A stretch of DNA of 64,000 nt from Ichthyophis bannanicus. Taxonomy: Eukaryota; Chordata; Amphibia; Gymnophiona; Ichthyophiidae. The stretch is from assembly GCA_033557465.1 (NCBI GenBank), contig CM066039.1:395517440-395581439 (forward strand). Reading direction: 5' to 3'. The notes under the pieces are model-generated. The model ran no database searches, had not been told where the DNA came from, and saw only the letters and a list, made by a program, of their open reading frames with translations. The stretch's first letter is position 1; each line of letters opens with the position of its first letter. A program made the position numbers and the translations under genes. Positions 32,545 to 43,128 of this stretch are shown here, piece after piece.

Positions 32545-34372
32545 GCATACACCAAAACAAACATGATGAGATGATCAACTCATGGACATAATTCTCATTA
32601 ATCTCATCGAAACATCTAGAAGACATTATAGCAAACCTAAATACAACAACCTCAGCCATCGATCCATGTCCAGTAGGCTGGATAAAGACAACATTTGAGG
32701 AACTTAATCCCATAATACTCAATCTGGTACATGTATCACTAATACAAGGATATGCCCAAGGATCTTAAAGTCGCTTCAATTAGACCAACACTAAAAAAAC
32801 AACAAAAAAAACCCATCACTGAATAAATTAGATCCAACTTCATATAGACCAATTTCAAGCCTACCATTTTTAGCTAAAATAATAGAAAAAATGGTATAAC
32901 ACCAACTACAGGAACACGTTGACAAAAACTCACCACTTGACCTTCAGCAGCATGCGTTCCAAAGAGGGCAAAGAGTAGAAACACTTCTTATAGCACTCAT
33001 GGACAGGATAATAAGGAATATTGACAAGCAAAAAAATTGGTTTCATCTTAATATTCCTGGACATTACAGCAGCATATGATTCCATAAGTCATATTCTCCT
33101 CCTAAATAGAATCCAAGAGATTGGAATTAAGGACACAACCTTACTATGGTTCAAATTGTACCTAATTGAATGGAGGCAACAAGTAAAAAACAGGTAACAA
33201 TACATCTAAACCATATACACAAAGACAGAATACCACAAGGATCTGCCTTATCACCTCTGTTATTCAGCCTTTATGTACAGTCCATCTGCAAGATAATCCT
33301 GAGGAACAATGTTCATTACCACATTTATGCAGATGTTATACACACCAATTACCTTAAACTGACTTAACCATTCAAAAATAGAACCATGCTTCAATGATAT
33401 CGCTACATGGCTATCTGAATACAATCTTCATATCAACTACAATAAGACCAAAGTTCTTTATATATCAAAGGATAAAACCGTCAATCCACCAACTACCCTA
33501 AAGGTAAGAGATGCAACCGTGGAAGTAAAACAAGAAGTTGGGTATCACACTACATCAACAACTAACCTTGACTATCCACATTAATAACACTCAAGGCTAA
33601 AAACACTGCAATATCTGCGGCCACTCTTAGCCACGAGCGACTTCTGAACAGCCGTTCAAGTAATGATTTACCCACATGTGTGTTTCTGTAATAGTATCCT
33701 GAAAGGTCTTCCGAAACAAGCCATAGCATAGAGCCGCTAGAATCATTTCACAAACCTCAATACACAATCATATCACCCCAATTTTAAAACAGCTACATTG
33801 GCTACCAGTAGAAAGTAAAATAAAATGCAAAATCTTACATGCAACATTCAAAATCCTACAGAATGACCCTAATGCTTTCCTGAAATCCCTACTACAAACT
33901 ACACCAGAAAACAGAACTAGTAGAAGCTATGCAAAGAACACATTACTGGTACCGCTGGAATACACAAGATGTAATGCGGTTACATCTAAAAGAGCCTTCT
34001 TACGCACTTCCAGAGAATATAAGAGCCTCTACGGATCCAAAGGCATTCTGCAAGCTTCTAAGAACATTCCTGTTCAAGAACACGCTGGGGAGTCGGTGAC
34101 CTGATTAAGACTCTAAACTGGAAATGAATCTAGTTACACAGTCTACACAACTGTTAACTGGACCACAAGGGACTAATTACAGAGTTACATCATCCTACTT
34201 GTACATAAGTTCAAAATCAACTGTAAATCAATATGATTAGTTTTAAGTTTATAATTATTTGTAATTAACAAGTTATATCACTATGTTACATGTAATCATT
34301 TCTTAGATCAGTGTAAACCGCCTTGATTCTGGAAATGCGATATATAAGATCGCATAAAATAAATAAGGGACA
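32545..34372 (+). pseudogene. L2 LINE, RT to 3' end, decayed
   Basis: RT blocks appear in order: SYRPISSLPFLAKIIEKMV (near 32840), HAFQRGQRVETLL (near 32945), a decayed motif A region (near 33055), and RIPQGSALSPLLFSLYVQSI followed by YHIYADVIHT (33170-33367). There the usual YADD is YADV, a lost catalytic aspartate. The thumb and C-terminal regions are present but fragmented. It ends with TAAACCGCCTTGATTC, then GCGATATATAAGATC and AAATAAATA. Many frameshifts indicate age. Confidence 0.85.
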
Positions 34373-34711
34373 TAGTACTGCTGAGGTCAATGGCTCAGGT
34401 GTAGGGATCTGTCTTTTTTTTCTTTGTTTGTTAGTTAACATAATCACTTTTCAGTTTTTCCAAGGATGTATGAATTTTACATTTCACATTGGTCAGCATT
34501 TACAAGTCAAAAGCTTGCAGAAATGTGGGTCTGATGGAGCCCAGAGCATGTGTGTGGTAAGTGTTTCCTATAGAAAGAGTTTGGAAAGTAGCCCATGTCG
34601 GAGGCCAGTGGTTTGTGAAAAAGAGCGCACAAGTTGAAAGGAGGAAGTCTTTTGCAATATTCAAGATAAAGTTTCTGGATTTTTCACCATTATTTTGAGG
34701 TACTTAAACTA
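34373..34711. other. unassigned non-coding DNA
   Basis: A 104-codon plus frame (34323-34637) has no domain and begins in the L2 tail. It is not supported as a gene. Confidence 0.4.
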
Positions 34712-35146
34712 GGTGTGTGACAGTCAATTACTGTTCCGAGACTTTCTCCGGGAACAAACAGGAAGTCAGTCCTCACATATGGATGACATTGGCACCAACG
34801 GAGCCCTCGTGAAAGCATCCCCCTAGCTTTCAAAGACAGCCTCTGGGAGATGCTACCACGCATGCCTGGTCCCCTTCCCATCCAAGAGAGCCATCTTGTT
34901 CAGTCTCCTTTTTTCCGTGGAGCCCTTCAGACATTCATCTGGCTTGTCCCTGGAAAATGTTGATTTTTCTCTCCGCGTTTCATAATCTCCTCCATTATCG
35001 CACCGGTGCTCTTCCCACCATTCGACCTCACTGCCTTGGCATTGAGTTTGGGTCTATTTTCGTAGTTTTTTCGTTCTTTAATTTTCTGGCATCTTCACAC
35101 CTTTTTTCCAACTGGCAGACCTCGCAGAGGTACTTTTTTCCTCTCC

Positions 35147-36990
35147 ATGGCTACCAGTGGCTTTAAGAAGTGTGGTCAGTGCTCAAAAATTAAGTCTTTA
35201 ACCGACACACATGACTGCTGTCTCCGCTGCCTTGGGCCAGACCATGACCCGGCAGCATACAGTCTTTGCAAGATGATATCCAGCAAGGCCCTCAAGAGCT
35301 ACCAGCAGCAGCATGATAAATTTTTACCCGAGTTCCCAATGCCTCCAAAGGCCAGGGCCTCGTCTGAAGCCTCAACCCTTCCGAGCCTGAGCCCTGCCGT
35401 GGGTCAGAAAGGGGATCTTCCTTGAGCGAACCCAGGAAGAAGAAGAAACCCTCAAAGGTGGCATCTGTGGACGGATCCAACCGGCTGGGTGCTCCCTGGG
35501 CCAAGTCCCACAGTTTGAGACGCTCGTCTGAGGCATTGGAGTAGGAGCGGCCTGCAAAGGTCCCATGGAAGGAGTCGACCTCGGACCAGCTTCAGTCCCC
35601 AGACACCATCCTTGTCGAGGATTCCCTTTCAGGGGAGCCAGCACTTGGCCCAAGTCCCTCTGTGCCCATGCCAAAGGCTGCAGAGCCTTCTGGCCCGGAG
35701 TCCAGAATGGTAGCTCTGGAGCGCAGTTTGTCTGCCTTCATGGACCAGCAGTGGGCGCTGTTGTCCGGTATGACCGGTTCATCTGCCCTGACCACTGGGC
35801 CCTCGACATCGAAGACGTCCCCGGAGACCGAGTAGATCCTCCAGGTCCTTTGGCCTCGAGTTGATCCTCGGCTGAGGTCTCGATCTGATTCCCACTCGAT
35901 GGGACCACAGTCATCCCTGGCAAGTGTGCCGGGCACTGGCTGCAGAGCTTTGGGAGTCCCAAGGCCCGCGGAGCAGCCCTCCTATGAGTCCTCAACGGAC
36001 TGCTCCAAGTGGGAGATGGAGGATGAGGAATCCTCCCGATACCTGTTGCCACCTTGATGTCCCGTCGGACTCTCCCATCTCGGAGCCTCAGTGGCGGTTC
36101 CCGCCGAAGGATATGTCTAAGGCCCTGGCATTCCCTGCGGAGTCAGAGGAGGACCCTCGAGCAGATGAGTTGGAAATCCTCCAGTATGAGGCCCCTTAGA
36201 GGGAATCGCTCAAGGTGTCCATCCCTCCCATCCTGGAACGGCTGATGCTCCGTATGTGGGAGACACCGGCATCTGTGTCGGTGGTGAGCAAGTGGCTCAA
36301 CTCAGTGTATCGAGTCCACCAGAGCCAAGGCTTTCAGAAATCACAGCAGCCACATAACTCTATGGTGGTGGAGTCAGCCATGTATTGGCTGGAAAGTCAA
36401 ATGACGCACTCTATCGGTGACCCCCAGTAGAGAGGCCTGCACCCTGGAAGCCCTTGGCAGAAAGTGTCACCAGGTCTCGATGCTCATTGGCCGCATCCAG
36501 ACTTACCAGCTGTACATGGGCATGTACCTGAGAGACCTGGTGAAGGAACTCACCGGGTTTCCAGCTGGTCTCTCCGAGGAACCCCTGCGGCGGTTCAAGA
36601 ACCTGGCCAAGGCTGTCCGTGAGTGCTCCAAGTTTGTCTTGGGCAGCGTATGATGAGTTCAAGTTGGTGGCTCGAGTAGTGGCGATGGGCAATGGTGCAT
36701 GATGTCAAGCTTGGCTACAGTCGTCCGATCTCAAACAGTGAGTTCAGGACAAATTGGTCGATGTCCCAAGCCAAGGAGAGAACCTCTTTGGCAAACCTAT
36801 GACCGACAAGGCTGCCGATCTGGAGACCGAGTTCATGACGAGGGCCAGGCTTTCTAAAAAGACTGCTGTCCCTTCCCGATGGAAGGGCTCAGGTAAAAAG
36901 TCCTTCTATGCGAGGAAAAGGGCTGCTTACAGAAACTACTCACCTTTTCAGGCCTCATGTTCGCTTTTCCTCCCACACTGCTGATTGCCA
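35147..36990 (+). pseudogene. DIRS gag-like protein, broken after 92 codons
   Basis: The start at 35147 gives MATSGFKKCGQCSKIKSLTD, with C-x2-C pairs at residues 9-12 and about 25-28, and a further cysteine. This cysteine-rich N-terminus is typical of DIRS gag. The frame closes at 35423-35425. Beyond it, other frames carry the same mid and C-terminal gag blocks as copy A, such as SAFMDQQWALLSG and HNSMVVESAMYWLESQ (36215-36430), then RFKNLAKAVRECSKFV. It is inactive. Confidence 0.78.
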
Positions 36991-37149
36991 AACATTGTTC
37001 AGGACTCTTTGCGACAGGACCTCGCTCATCCTGATAGTCCCTCGACCCAGGCAATAGTGGTTCCTGCTGCTCCTCCAGCTAACAGTGGAGACCCCCATCC
37101 CATTGGGGAACTCTCCAGGACTTCTGTCTCAGGAAGGGGGTTCTCTTCT

Positions 37150-38195
37150 GCACCCTAACCTGGGGTCCCTGTCACTGACAGCGTGGCTGCTGAAAGGGTG
37201 ACTCTGGCCCCTTTCCACCTCAGGTGAGGTAGAGGAGATCCTGCTGGCCTCTCGCAAGGCCTCTACTAGGAAAGCTTATGCTCTCAAATAGCGCAGGTTC
37301 TCGGCCTGGTGTGCCGAGCATGGGGCTGACCCGTTCTTCTGCCCGGTGGGTTTGGTGCTACAAAAGCTTCTCTACCTCTCGCTATCCAGGCTCAAGTCTA
37401 ACTCTGTCTGGGTGTACATGCCCTGGTGGCGCACCACCACCAGGTGGATGGCAAGCCCCTCTTGGTCCAGCCATTGGTGACCCGGTTTCTTAGGGATCTG
37501 CTCTTTTCAAAGCCCCCAGTTTGCCCTCTGGCAACTGAATGGGACCTCAACGTGGTTTTGGGGCAACTCACTCGCCCACCATTTGAGCCTTTTGCTACTT
37601 GCCACCTATGATACCTCTCTTGGAAGGTGGTGTTCTTGGTTTCACTCATCTCTGCTCGCAGGGGTAGCGAGCTTCAGGCCTTAGTGGCGGAGGTGCCTTT
37701 TATACCAGGTTCTACAAGTAAAGCTAGTATCGTTTTTCCTTCTCAACCAGGAAGTGCTACTCCCTACCTTCTTTCCGAGACCTCACTGCAGTAAAGTGGA
37801 GACAGTCCACACCTTGGACTAAGAGGGTTTTGTCCTTCTATATCCAAAGCACTCAGGGCTACTGCAAAGCTACTCAGCTTTTCGTCTCCTACGACCCCAG
37901 TAGACTTGGGGAGGCGGTAATCAAATGTACGCTGTCCAACTGGGTGGTAGACTGTATTGCCCTTGCCTATGAACAGGCGGTGCTCGCACTGGAAGGCCAT
38001 GTCATGGCACACCATGTCAGGGCCATGGCAGCATCGGTGGCAAACTTGCGCTCTGTCCCAGTGGTGGACATCTGTCGGGCTGCCACCTGGTCTTCAATCC
38101 TTTTCGTTGCAGCCCATTACTGCCTGGAAAGGGAGTCCCGGCAGAACAGTGACTTTGGCCAGGCTGTGCTCCGTAATCTTTTCAGGGTTTAGGCA
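37150..38195 (+). pseudogene. DIRS tyrosine recombinase remnant
   Basis: A SAM-like core-binding start can be read near 37245-37320 (ASRKASTRKAYAL followed by RFSAWC). The C-terminal catalytic part is in the frame 37830-38192. There LFVSYDPSRLGEAV is followed by HHVRAMAASVANLRSVPVVD, fitting the HxxR box, and ICRAATWSSILFVAAHYCLE, where the final tyrosine is the likely nucleophile. Frameshifts and stops separate these parts. In DIRS elements this enzyme integrates a circular DNA intermediate without target duplication. Confidence 0.75.
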
Positions 38196-38419
38196 ACTCC
38201 TACCCTCCGACCCTTCTGAGTTCAGGCTACTAGAGTTCTGGTTTTCAATGGACACAGGGGTCCCACTGTGGTCTGTGGACACGGACTTAATTGCTGCTGC
38301 TCGTGGCTCCCCATGAGGGAGACCGTGTTTTGCTATGGGCTTTCGGTAGCCTTTAGCTGGGAAGTCCCATATGTGAGGACTGACTTCCTGCTTTTTCCCA
38401 GAGAAAGCGTAGTTAATCG

Positions 38420-38720
38420 CCTGTAACAGGTGTTTTCCAGGGTCAGCAGGAATCGGTCCTCACAACCCTCCCTCCTCCTCTTGGAGTTGCTCCTTTACCA
38501 TCATTTATTTTTGCCATTTTTTAGCTATGTCATCTGACTGAGCAAGATGGCACCCTTGGGTGGGAAGGGGACAACGCATGTGTGGTGACATCTCCAAAAG
38601 GCTTTCTTTGAAAACTGGGGGGATGCTTCTGTGAGGGCTCCGTCAGTGCCGACGTCACATTCCTGCTGTCCCCAGAGAACATCTGTTACATGTGAGTGAC
38701 TATGCTTTAGTATGACAGGC
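38420..38720. repeat. inverted copy of the DIRS 5' region (candidate internal complementary region)
   Basis: After the right terminal repeat, the reverse complement of this stretch parallels 34735-34900. It shares CGGAGCCCTC, AAGCATCCCCC, the TTTCAAAGA block, CTGGTCCCCTTCCCA-like and GCCATCTTG. DIRS elements carry complementary end segments used for circle formation. The copy is diverged from the left end, so a second DIRS family member in opposite orientation is an alternative. Confidence 0.6.
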
Positions 38721-38734
38721 ACACTCTGGCACTT

Positions 38735-38840
38735 TGCTGGGCAGACTAGATGGATTATGCTAGTCTTTATCTGCCGTCATTTACTACGTTACTTTGGAAG
38801 AAAGGCAGGAGAGGGGGGAGATATGAGAGAGATGTTTAAA
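38735..38840 (+). pseudogene. two short CR1-like scraps
   Basis: 38735-38796 is the 3' end of the second CR1 family (GGCAGACTAGATGGATTATG, CTGCCGTCATTTACTACG). 38797-38840 matches an internal CR1 piece (GAAAGGCAGGAGAGGGGGGA). Confidence 0.7.
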
Positions 38841-39427
38841 TAGCTGTTAACTGTGGTTTTAGACTAAGCTTGGGGGCATCTGGACTGCTTTCCTTGTATA
38901 GACTTACATCAGATAGCAGTGTGTGTGGCAGATAGAGAGTTAACTGGGCTTCTACCCCTGCTGAACTGTTTGGGGAAACCCTATTCCCAAGGAGGTGCTG
39001 ATTTGGAGCATTGCACACCTGGCCTGAGCCAGTTTTGCAGAAGCTGAGGAGCCTCCATTACGCTAAGAGCACATTTTTCTATTTTCTCTGCTGGCTTAAA
39101 CCTATCAATTGTAACTGTTGATTTTTGGGGGGATTACTATTATAGCTGTTAACTGTGGTTTTAGACTAAGCTTGGGGTCATTTGGACTGCTTTCCTTGTA
39201 TAGACTTACATCAGATAGCAGTGTGTGCCCACGGTTCAGAAACAGCCTACTGGCCAGAGACACTTAGGCTCCCGCCCACCCTACCCCTCACCCCGCCCAC
39301 CCCAGGGGCTACATTGCCTTTATAGTAGTCACATAAGTGCCATCTACCCTTTCTTACTTGGGTTAAAAGTCCACATCTTCTTCATCCTTTGTTCTTCTTC
39401 TTCCTCTTCTGGGACTGCTTAACCAAC

Positions 39428-40354
39428 ATGTCGTGTATTCAGTGCAATAACTGCGGTACTTTCATTTCAAGACGAATCATTTGGAGCCTAAGACCTTGTC
39501 CTATGTGCCTCAGGTCAGCTGTCATGCATGACAAACTGACTCTACTAAGGAAAAACCTAGCTGCCATGCATAAAGAAGTGACTCTACTGAGGGAGGAAAT
39601 AGCTGCAATGAAACACACCTCTTCTAGGATACAAACTGAACAAAATCCACCACCGCTCCCACAAAGAATCAAACTCCCCAGGAACAAATGGATCACAGTG
39701 GGTTCTGGAAGATTGCGACCTGTAACGCAGAGACATCCTATACATCAAGAGATATCCCTGCATAATGCCTTCTCTGCCTTGGCTAATGAGGATGCCCAAG
39801 CCAATGAAACTAAAGGGCCCTTAAATGAGTCAGACACTGCCCAATCTCCTGCTAAAGCACCAAATATGAAGAAAACCTCACCAAGCAGAAAACTACTACT
39901 ACTTGGAGATTCCAACATCAGAGGCACCAACTTGGGAACACAGTTCAAAGGAGAGAAGATAGTCATGTGCCTACCAGGCTTGACAGCCAGCAGGAATACA
40001 AACCAAATTGTTGAAGTACTTAGCACAAAAAGTGAACACTCCAGACTTGATGTTATCCACTTGGGCACAAATGACCTGGCTAGAAACAGTGCCTCTACAG
40101 TCCAAAAGGACTTCCAATCTCTGGAAGAGAAACTCAAGCCCATTGTGAACACTGTTGCATTCTCAGAGGTTCTGCCTGCTCTTGGTAAAGGGACAAAAAG
40201 GCTGCATCGCATTAACAGCTTTAATACATGGCTCCAGACCTGGTGCAAACAAGAAGGATTCAGATTTATTGGCGACTGGGGAAACAGATGGACCAACAAG
40301 AGACTATACGGTGCTGATGGACTACATCTCTCTGTCGCAGGGAAAAGAATCTAA
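39428..40354 (+). CDS. LINE ORF1 protein with SGNH-type esterase domain, intact
   Basis: This is a 308-residue intact frame; I chose the start MSCIQCNNCG, though an in-frame ATG lies at 39389. Residues 3-27 contain five cysteines (C3, C6, C9, C24, C27), zinc-ribbon-like. Residues 34-62 form a short leucine-heptad coiled coil. The C-terminal half is an SGNH/GDSL-type esterase: the nucleophile block LLLLGDSNIRG with Ser162, a HLGTNDLAR block with Asn, and ADGLHLS with the Asp-His pair. ORF1 proteins of this architecture are known from CR1/L2-group LINEs. The role is RNA-particle formation or membrane association, not firmly established. All expected catalytic residues are present, although the downstream ORF2 is dead. 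Confidence 0.8.
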   Translation: MSCIQCNNCGTFISRRIIWSLRPCPMCLRSAVMHDKLTLLRKNLAAMHKEVTLLREEIAAMKHTSSRIQTEQNPPPLPQRIKLPRNKWITVGSGRLRPVTQRHPIHQEISLHNAFSALANEDAQANETKGPLNESDTAQSPAKAPNMKKTSPSRKLLLLGDSNIRGTNLGTQFKGEKIVMCLPGLTASRNTNQIVEVLSTKSEHSRLDVIHLGTNDLARNSASTVQKDFQSLEEKLKPIVNTVAFSEVLPALGKGTKRLHRINSFNTWLQTWCKQEGFRFIGDWGNRWTNKRLYGADGLHLSVAGKRI

Positions 40355-40519
40355 AGTGAAAAATTCAGGCACTATGTGGATATGCATTTAAACTAGGAAA
40401 AGGGGGTGACGGATGTGGAAGGTCAAGACCGGCACGCCACCCCCTGCAAAAGCAGAATAATATCAGAAACAGCCACACTTTTAGACCACACATCACAAAC
40501 AAGTGGGAAGAAGTGGGCA

Positions 40520-40818
40520 GAACAAAATCAATGCAAAATACACACAAGCCAGGTAAATGCTGGAAAGCAATGAGCACAAATGCTCAAAGCTTAGCCAACA
40601 AAGTTCTGGACCTGGAAGCCCTAATGGTGGAAATGGATTTGGACATTGTGGCCATTACAGAAACATGGTTCAATGAATCAAATGGTTCAATGAATCGCAT
40701 GATTGGGATGTAGCCATAACTGGCTATAATCTATTCAGACGAGACAGAGAAAATGGAAGAGGAGGAGGAGTGGCTTTGTATGTCAAAAGCAAAATTAATG
40801 TACTTGACAAACTGTTTT
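40520..40818 (+). pseudogene. LINE endonuclease N-terminal fragment
   Basis: It encodes MSTNAQSLANKVLDLEALMV and DIVAITETWFNES, the first strands of an APE-type endonuclease with the catalytic Glu in TETW. A 17-bp tandem duplication (GGTTCAATGAATC repeated near 40667-40695) shifts the frame. Beyond it the GGGVALYVKS strand is still readable. The element ends near 40818. Confidence 0.75.
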
Positions 40819-41560
40819 AATGATCACTTTTCAGAGCTGATCTACTATTAAGTAACTGAAATGTTATTAGCTCTACTCATCAACTTAGAGATTGTAACCA
40901 AAAGTTTTCAACTAACTACACAATAACCATTGATTATTGCAAGCAACGAGGTCTCAGACTTAAATGGAGCCATTGCCCAAATTCAACTATTTTGGACTAT
41001 GGGCATCCTTTTCGCATCAATGACCTTACACCGTCGCTTAAAGTTTTTAGATTTTTAGAAAAGATTGTCCTTTTAAATAGTTTTCTCAATGTCGTCGTCA
41101 TATCATACAAATGTGCGTCAACAAAAGCAAAATTGGTGCTTATCTTAAATCTTTCCCTTGAATCTTCCCAATGCCAGACTTCAGCGCTGTTGCGTTTCAC
41201 TTTCAAACTGTTTCTTCAGGGGATTTCGGATGTAAATGCACCTTCTAGTACACATTGTAAATTTCAAACCTATTGACATTGTTAAACAAAAGAATCTGAT
41301 GATCCTGTCACAATCCCATGACTTAACATCAAGATTTAGTAAGCATGACCATACCTTCAAATTTCCATGATATCGAGACTCTTCTTACCATATCATTGGG
41401 CTTAGCAGTCTTCATTCCCTCTATTATCAAACGCCGCACATGTGGACTAATGATTATATGGAGTTTTATAAGGGTTTAAATTGGACGTGAGCAGACATCT
41501 GTGAGGCTGACGTAGGGCTTTCCTTCTGAGGTCATTACGGTTTACCACTCTACATTGTTC
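40819..41560. other. unassigned non-coding DNA
   Basis: I see no gene here. The phrase CTGTTTCTTCAGGGGATTTC near 41208 resembles others beside the hairpin elements, which suggests an unclassified DNA element. Confidence 0.35.
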
Positions 41561-42118
41561 TATGTGGACCATGCTGGTCTTTATCTGCTGTCATTTACTA
41601 TGTTACCTCCATGGCATAAATGCACAGGAAGAGAGCCTCTTTCGATTTAAAGTAAGCTCTGCTATGAGGGGACATAGGATGAGGGTGAAAGTGGATAGAT
41701 TCAGGCATTGAAAAGATCAGTCAGTGGAGCTGCTAGAATGTCCCCAAGTTTCCTCCGTATTCTCGGGTGTATCCCATCTGGTCCCATCGGTTTGTCTATT
41801 TTAAGTTTAGTTAGTTCCTCATGAACACAGTCTTCTGAAAATTGTTCAAGATGCCCCTCGCTTCTGTTCCTGTTTGTGGGTGTTTTCTGTTATGTAATTT
41901 TCGGAAATATTTCTTTATAGAAAGAGTGATAGGTGCATGGAATAGTCTCCCAGTGGAGGTAGTAGAGACGAGGACTGTATCTGAATTTAAAAAAGCATGG
42001 GACAACCACAGAGGATCTCTAAAGGAAAAAAAGGACTGTAGAGCTCAGTAGTTGGTATGGAAGGGCAGACTGGATAGACCGTATGGTGTTCATCTGCCAT
42101 CATGTTTTTATGTTTCTA
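41561..42118 (+). pseudogene. second CR1-like family, mosaic of three pieces (+, -, +)
   Basis: 41561-41706 is plus-strand 3' sequence. 41712-41836 is minus-strand and encodes ELTKLKIDKPMGPDGIHPRI, an early RT block. 41837-42118 is plus-strand C-terminus (FFIERVIGAWNSLPVEVVET) plus 3' UTR. Separate copies or an inversion could explain the order. Confidence 0.75.
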
Positions 42119-42119
42119 A

Positions 42120-42555
42120 AAGTAGTCTATGTGCCCTTAAGTAAACAGCAGACAGAGTTGAAAATTTCCAAATTATTCCTCTCAACTGATAAGCAGGTTG
42201 TCAATATGAAAAAGAAATGAACTTTTGAAATGCCTGCATGCAAATGCTGGTAATTAAAAAAAAAAAAAAAAAAAAAAAAAGTTTGGAGAGTACTGAATGA
42301 AAGGTTAGATATAATTAGCATCTCGGAGACCCAGTGGAAGGACGATAACGAGTGGGATACTGTGATAGCTGGGTACAAATTATATCATAATGATAGGATG
42401 GATCAAATTGGTGGAGGGGTGGCGCTACATGTTAGAGAGGGCATTGAATCAAACAGGATAAAAGTGTTTTGCAGGAAACAGAACGCACTGTAGAATCTCT
42501 ACGGACAGAAATTCCATGTAAAAAGGGGAAGGCAATGGGGATGTATAACTGTCTG
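42120..42555 (+). pseudogene. CR1 endonuclease fragment
   Basis: It aligns with 47626-48040 of the long plus-strand CR1 copy. Recognisable blocks are ISETQWKDDNEWDTVIAGYK, then GGGVALHVREGIESNR-like. A run of about 25 A (42256-42280) replaces part of the sequence. The piece is truncated at both ends. Confidence 0.82.
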
Positions 42556-43128
42556 AACAGATAAGAACATAAGAGATGTCATACTGGGTCAGACCAAGAT
42601 CCCCCAAGCCCAGTATCCTGTTCCCAACAGTGGCCAACCCAGGGCAAAGTACCTAGCAGTTTCCCCAAAAGACACACAGGTTCTACAATGCTTGTATTGG
42701 GGCAGCAGTGGATTTCCCGGGTCCTCTTTAATCAAGGTTTATGGACCTTTCCTCCAGGAACTTGTCCAAATCTTTTTTAAACCCAGCTACACTAACAGCT
42801 TTTACTACATCCTCTGGTAACTAATTCCAGAGTTTGGTTATGTGTTGAGTGAAAGAATATTTTCTCTTAGTCTTAAATAGCTTACCCTGTAGCTTCATTG
42901 CATGCCCCCTAGTCTTTCTGTATTTTGGTGGTGTAAACAATCAGTCTATTTTTACCCGTACCACTCCATTCATTAATTTATAGACCTCTATCATATATCC
43001 CCTCAGTCATCTCTCTTCCAGGTTGAAGAGCCCTAACCTTTTTACCCTCTCTTCATAGGAGTATCCTTCCATCCCCTTTTTGATGGCTCTTTGTATCTTT
43101 TCTAATAACGCTATATCCTTTTTAAGAT

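Larger units (their letters stand above)
34712..38440 (+). mobile_element. DIRS-type retrotransposon, copy B (internally deleted)
   Basis: The terminal repeats are inverted. The left end (about 34722-34785) has CAGGAAGTCAGTCCTCACAT. The right end (about 38365-38425) has its reverse complement, ATGTGAGGACTGACTTCCTG. Inverted termini are the DIRS hallmark. The order is left repeat, gag, a deletion joint near 36957, recombinase remains, right repeat. Relative to copy A, about 1.75 kb covering RT and RNase H is missing. Confidence 0.9.
38841..40818 (+). mobile_element. LINE 5' portion: tandem 5' UTR, ORF1, start of ORF2
   Basis: A block beginning TAGCTGTTAACTGTGGTTTT occurs at 38841 and again at 39143, so the 5' region contains a 302-bp direct repeat, second copy partial to about 39227. 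A C-rich stretch and ORF1 (39428-40354) follow, then the start of an endonuclease ORF ending near 40818, where the rest is missing. Loss of the 3' rather than the 5' side is unusual for a LINE and points to a later deletion or rearrangement. Confidence 0.75.

Noticed and set aside
35924..36245. Short independent genes in the DIRS region
   Set aside because: These frames are shadows or frameshifted pieces of DIRS gag, matching the copy at 16.3-16.6 kb.
39389..39427. Upstream in-frame start of the ORF1 protein
   Set aside because: It would add a Phe-rich stretch encoded by a TTCTTCTTC run; the start at 39428 leads directly into the cysteine motif.
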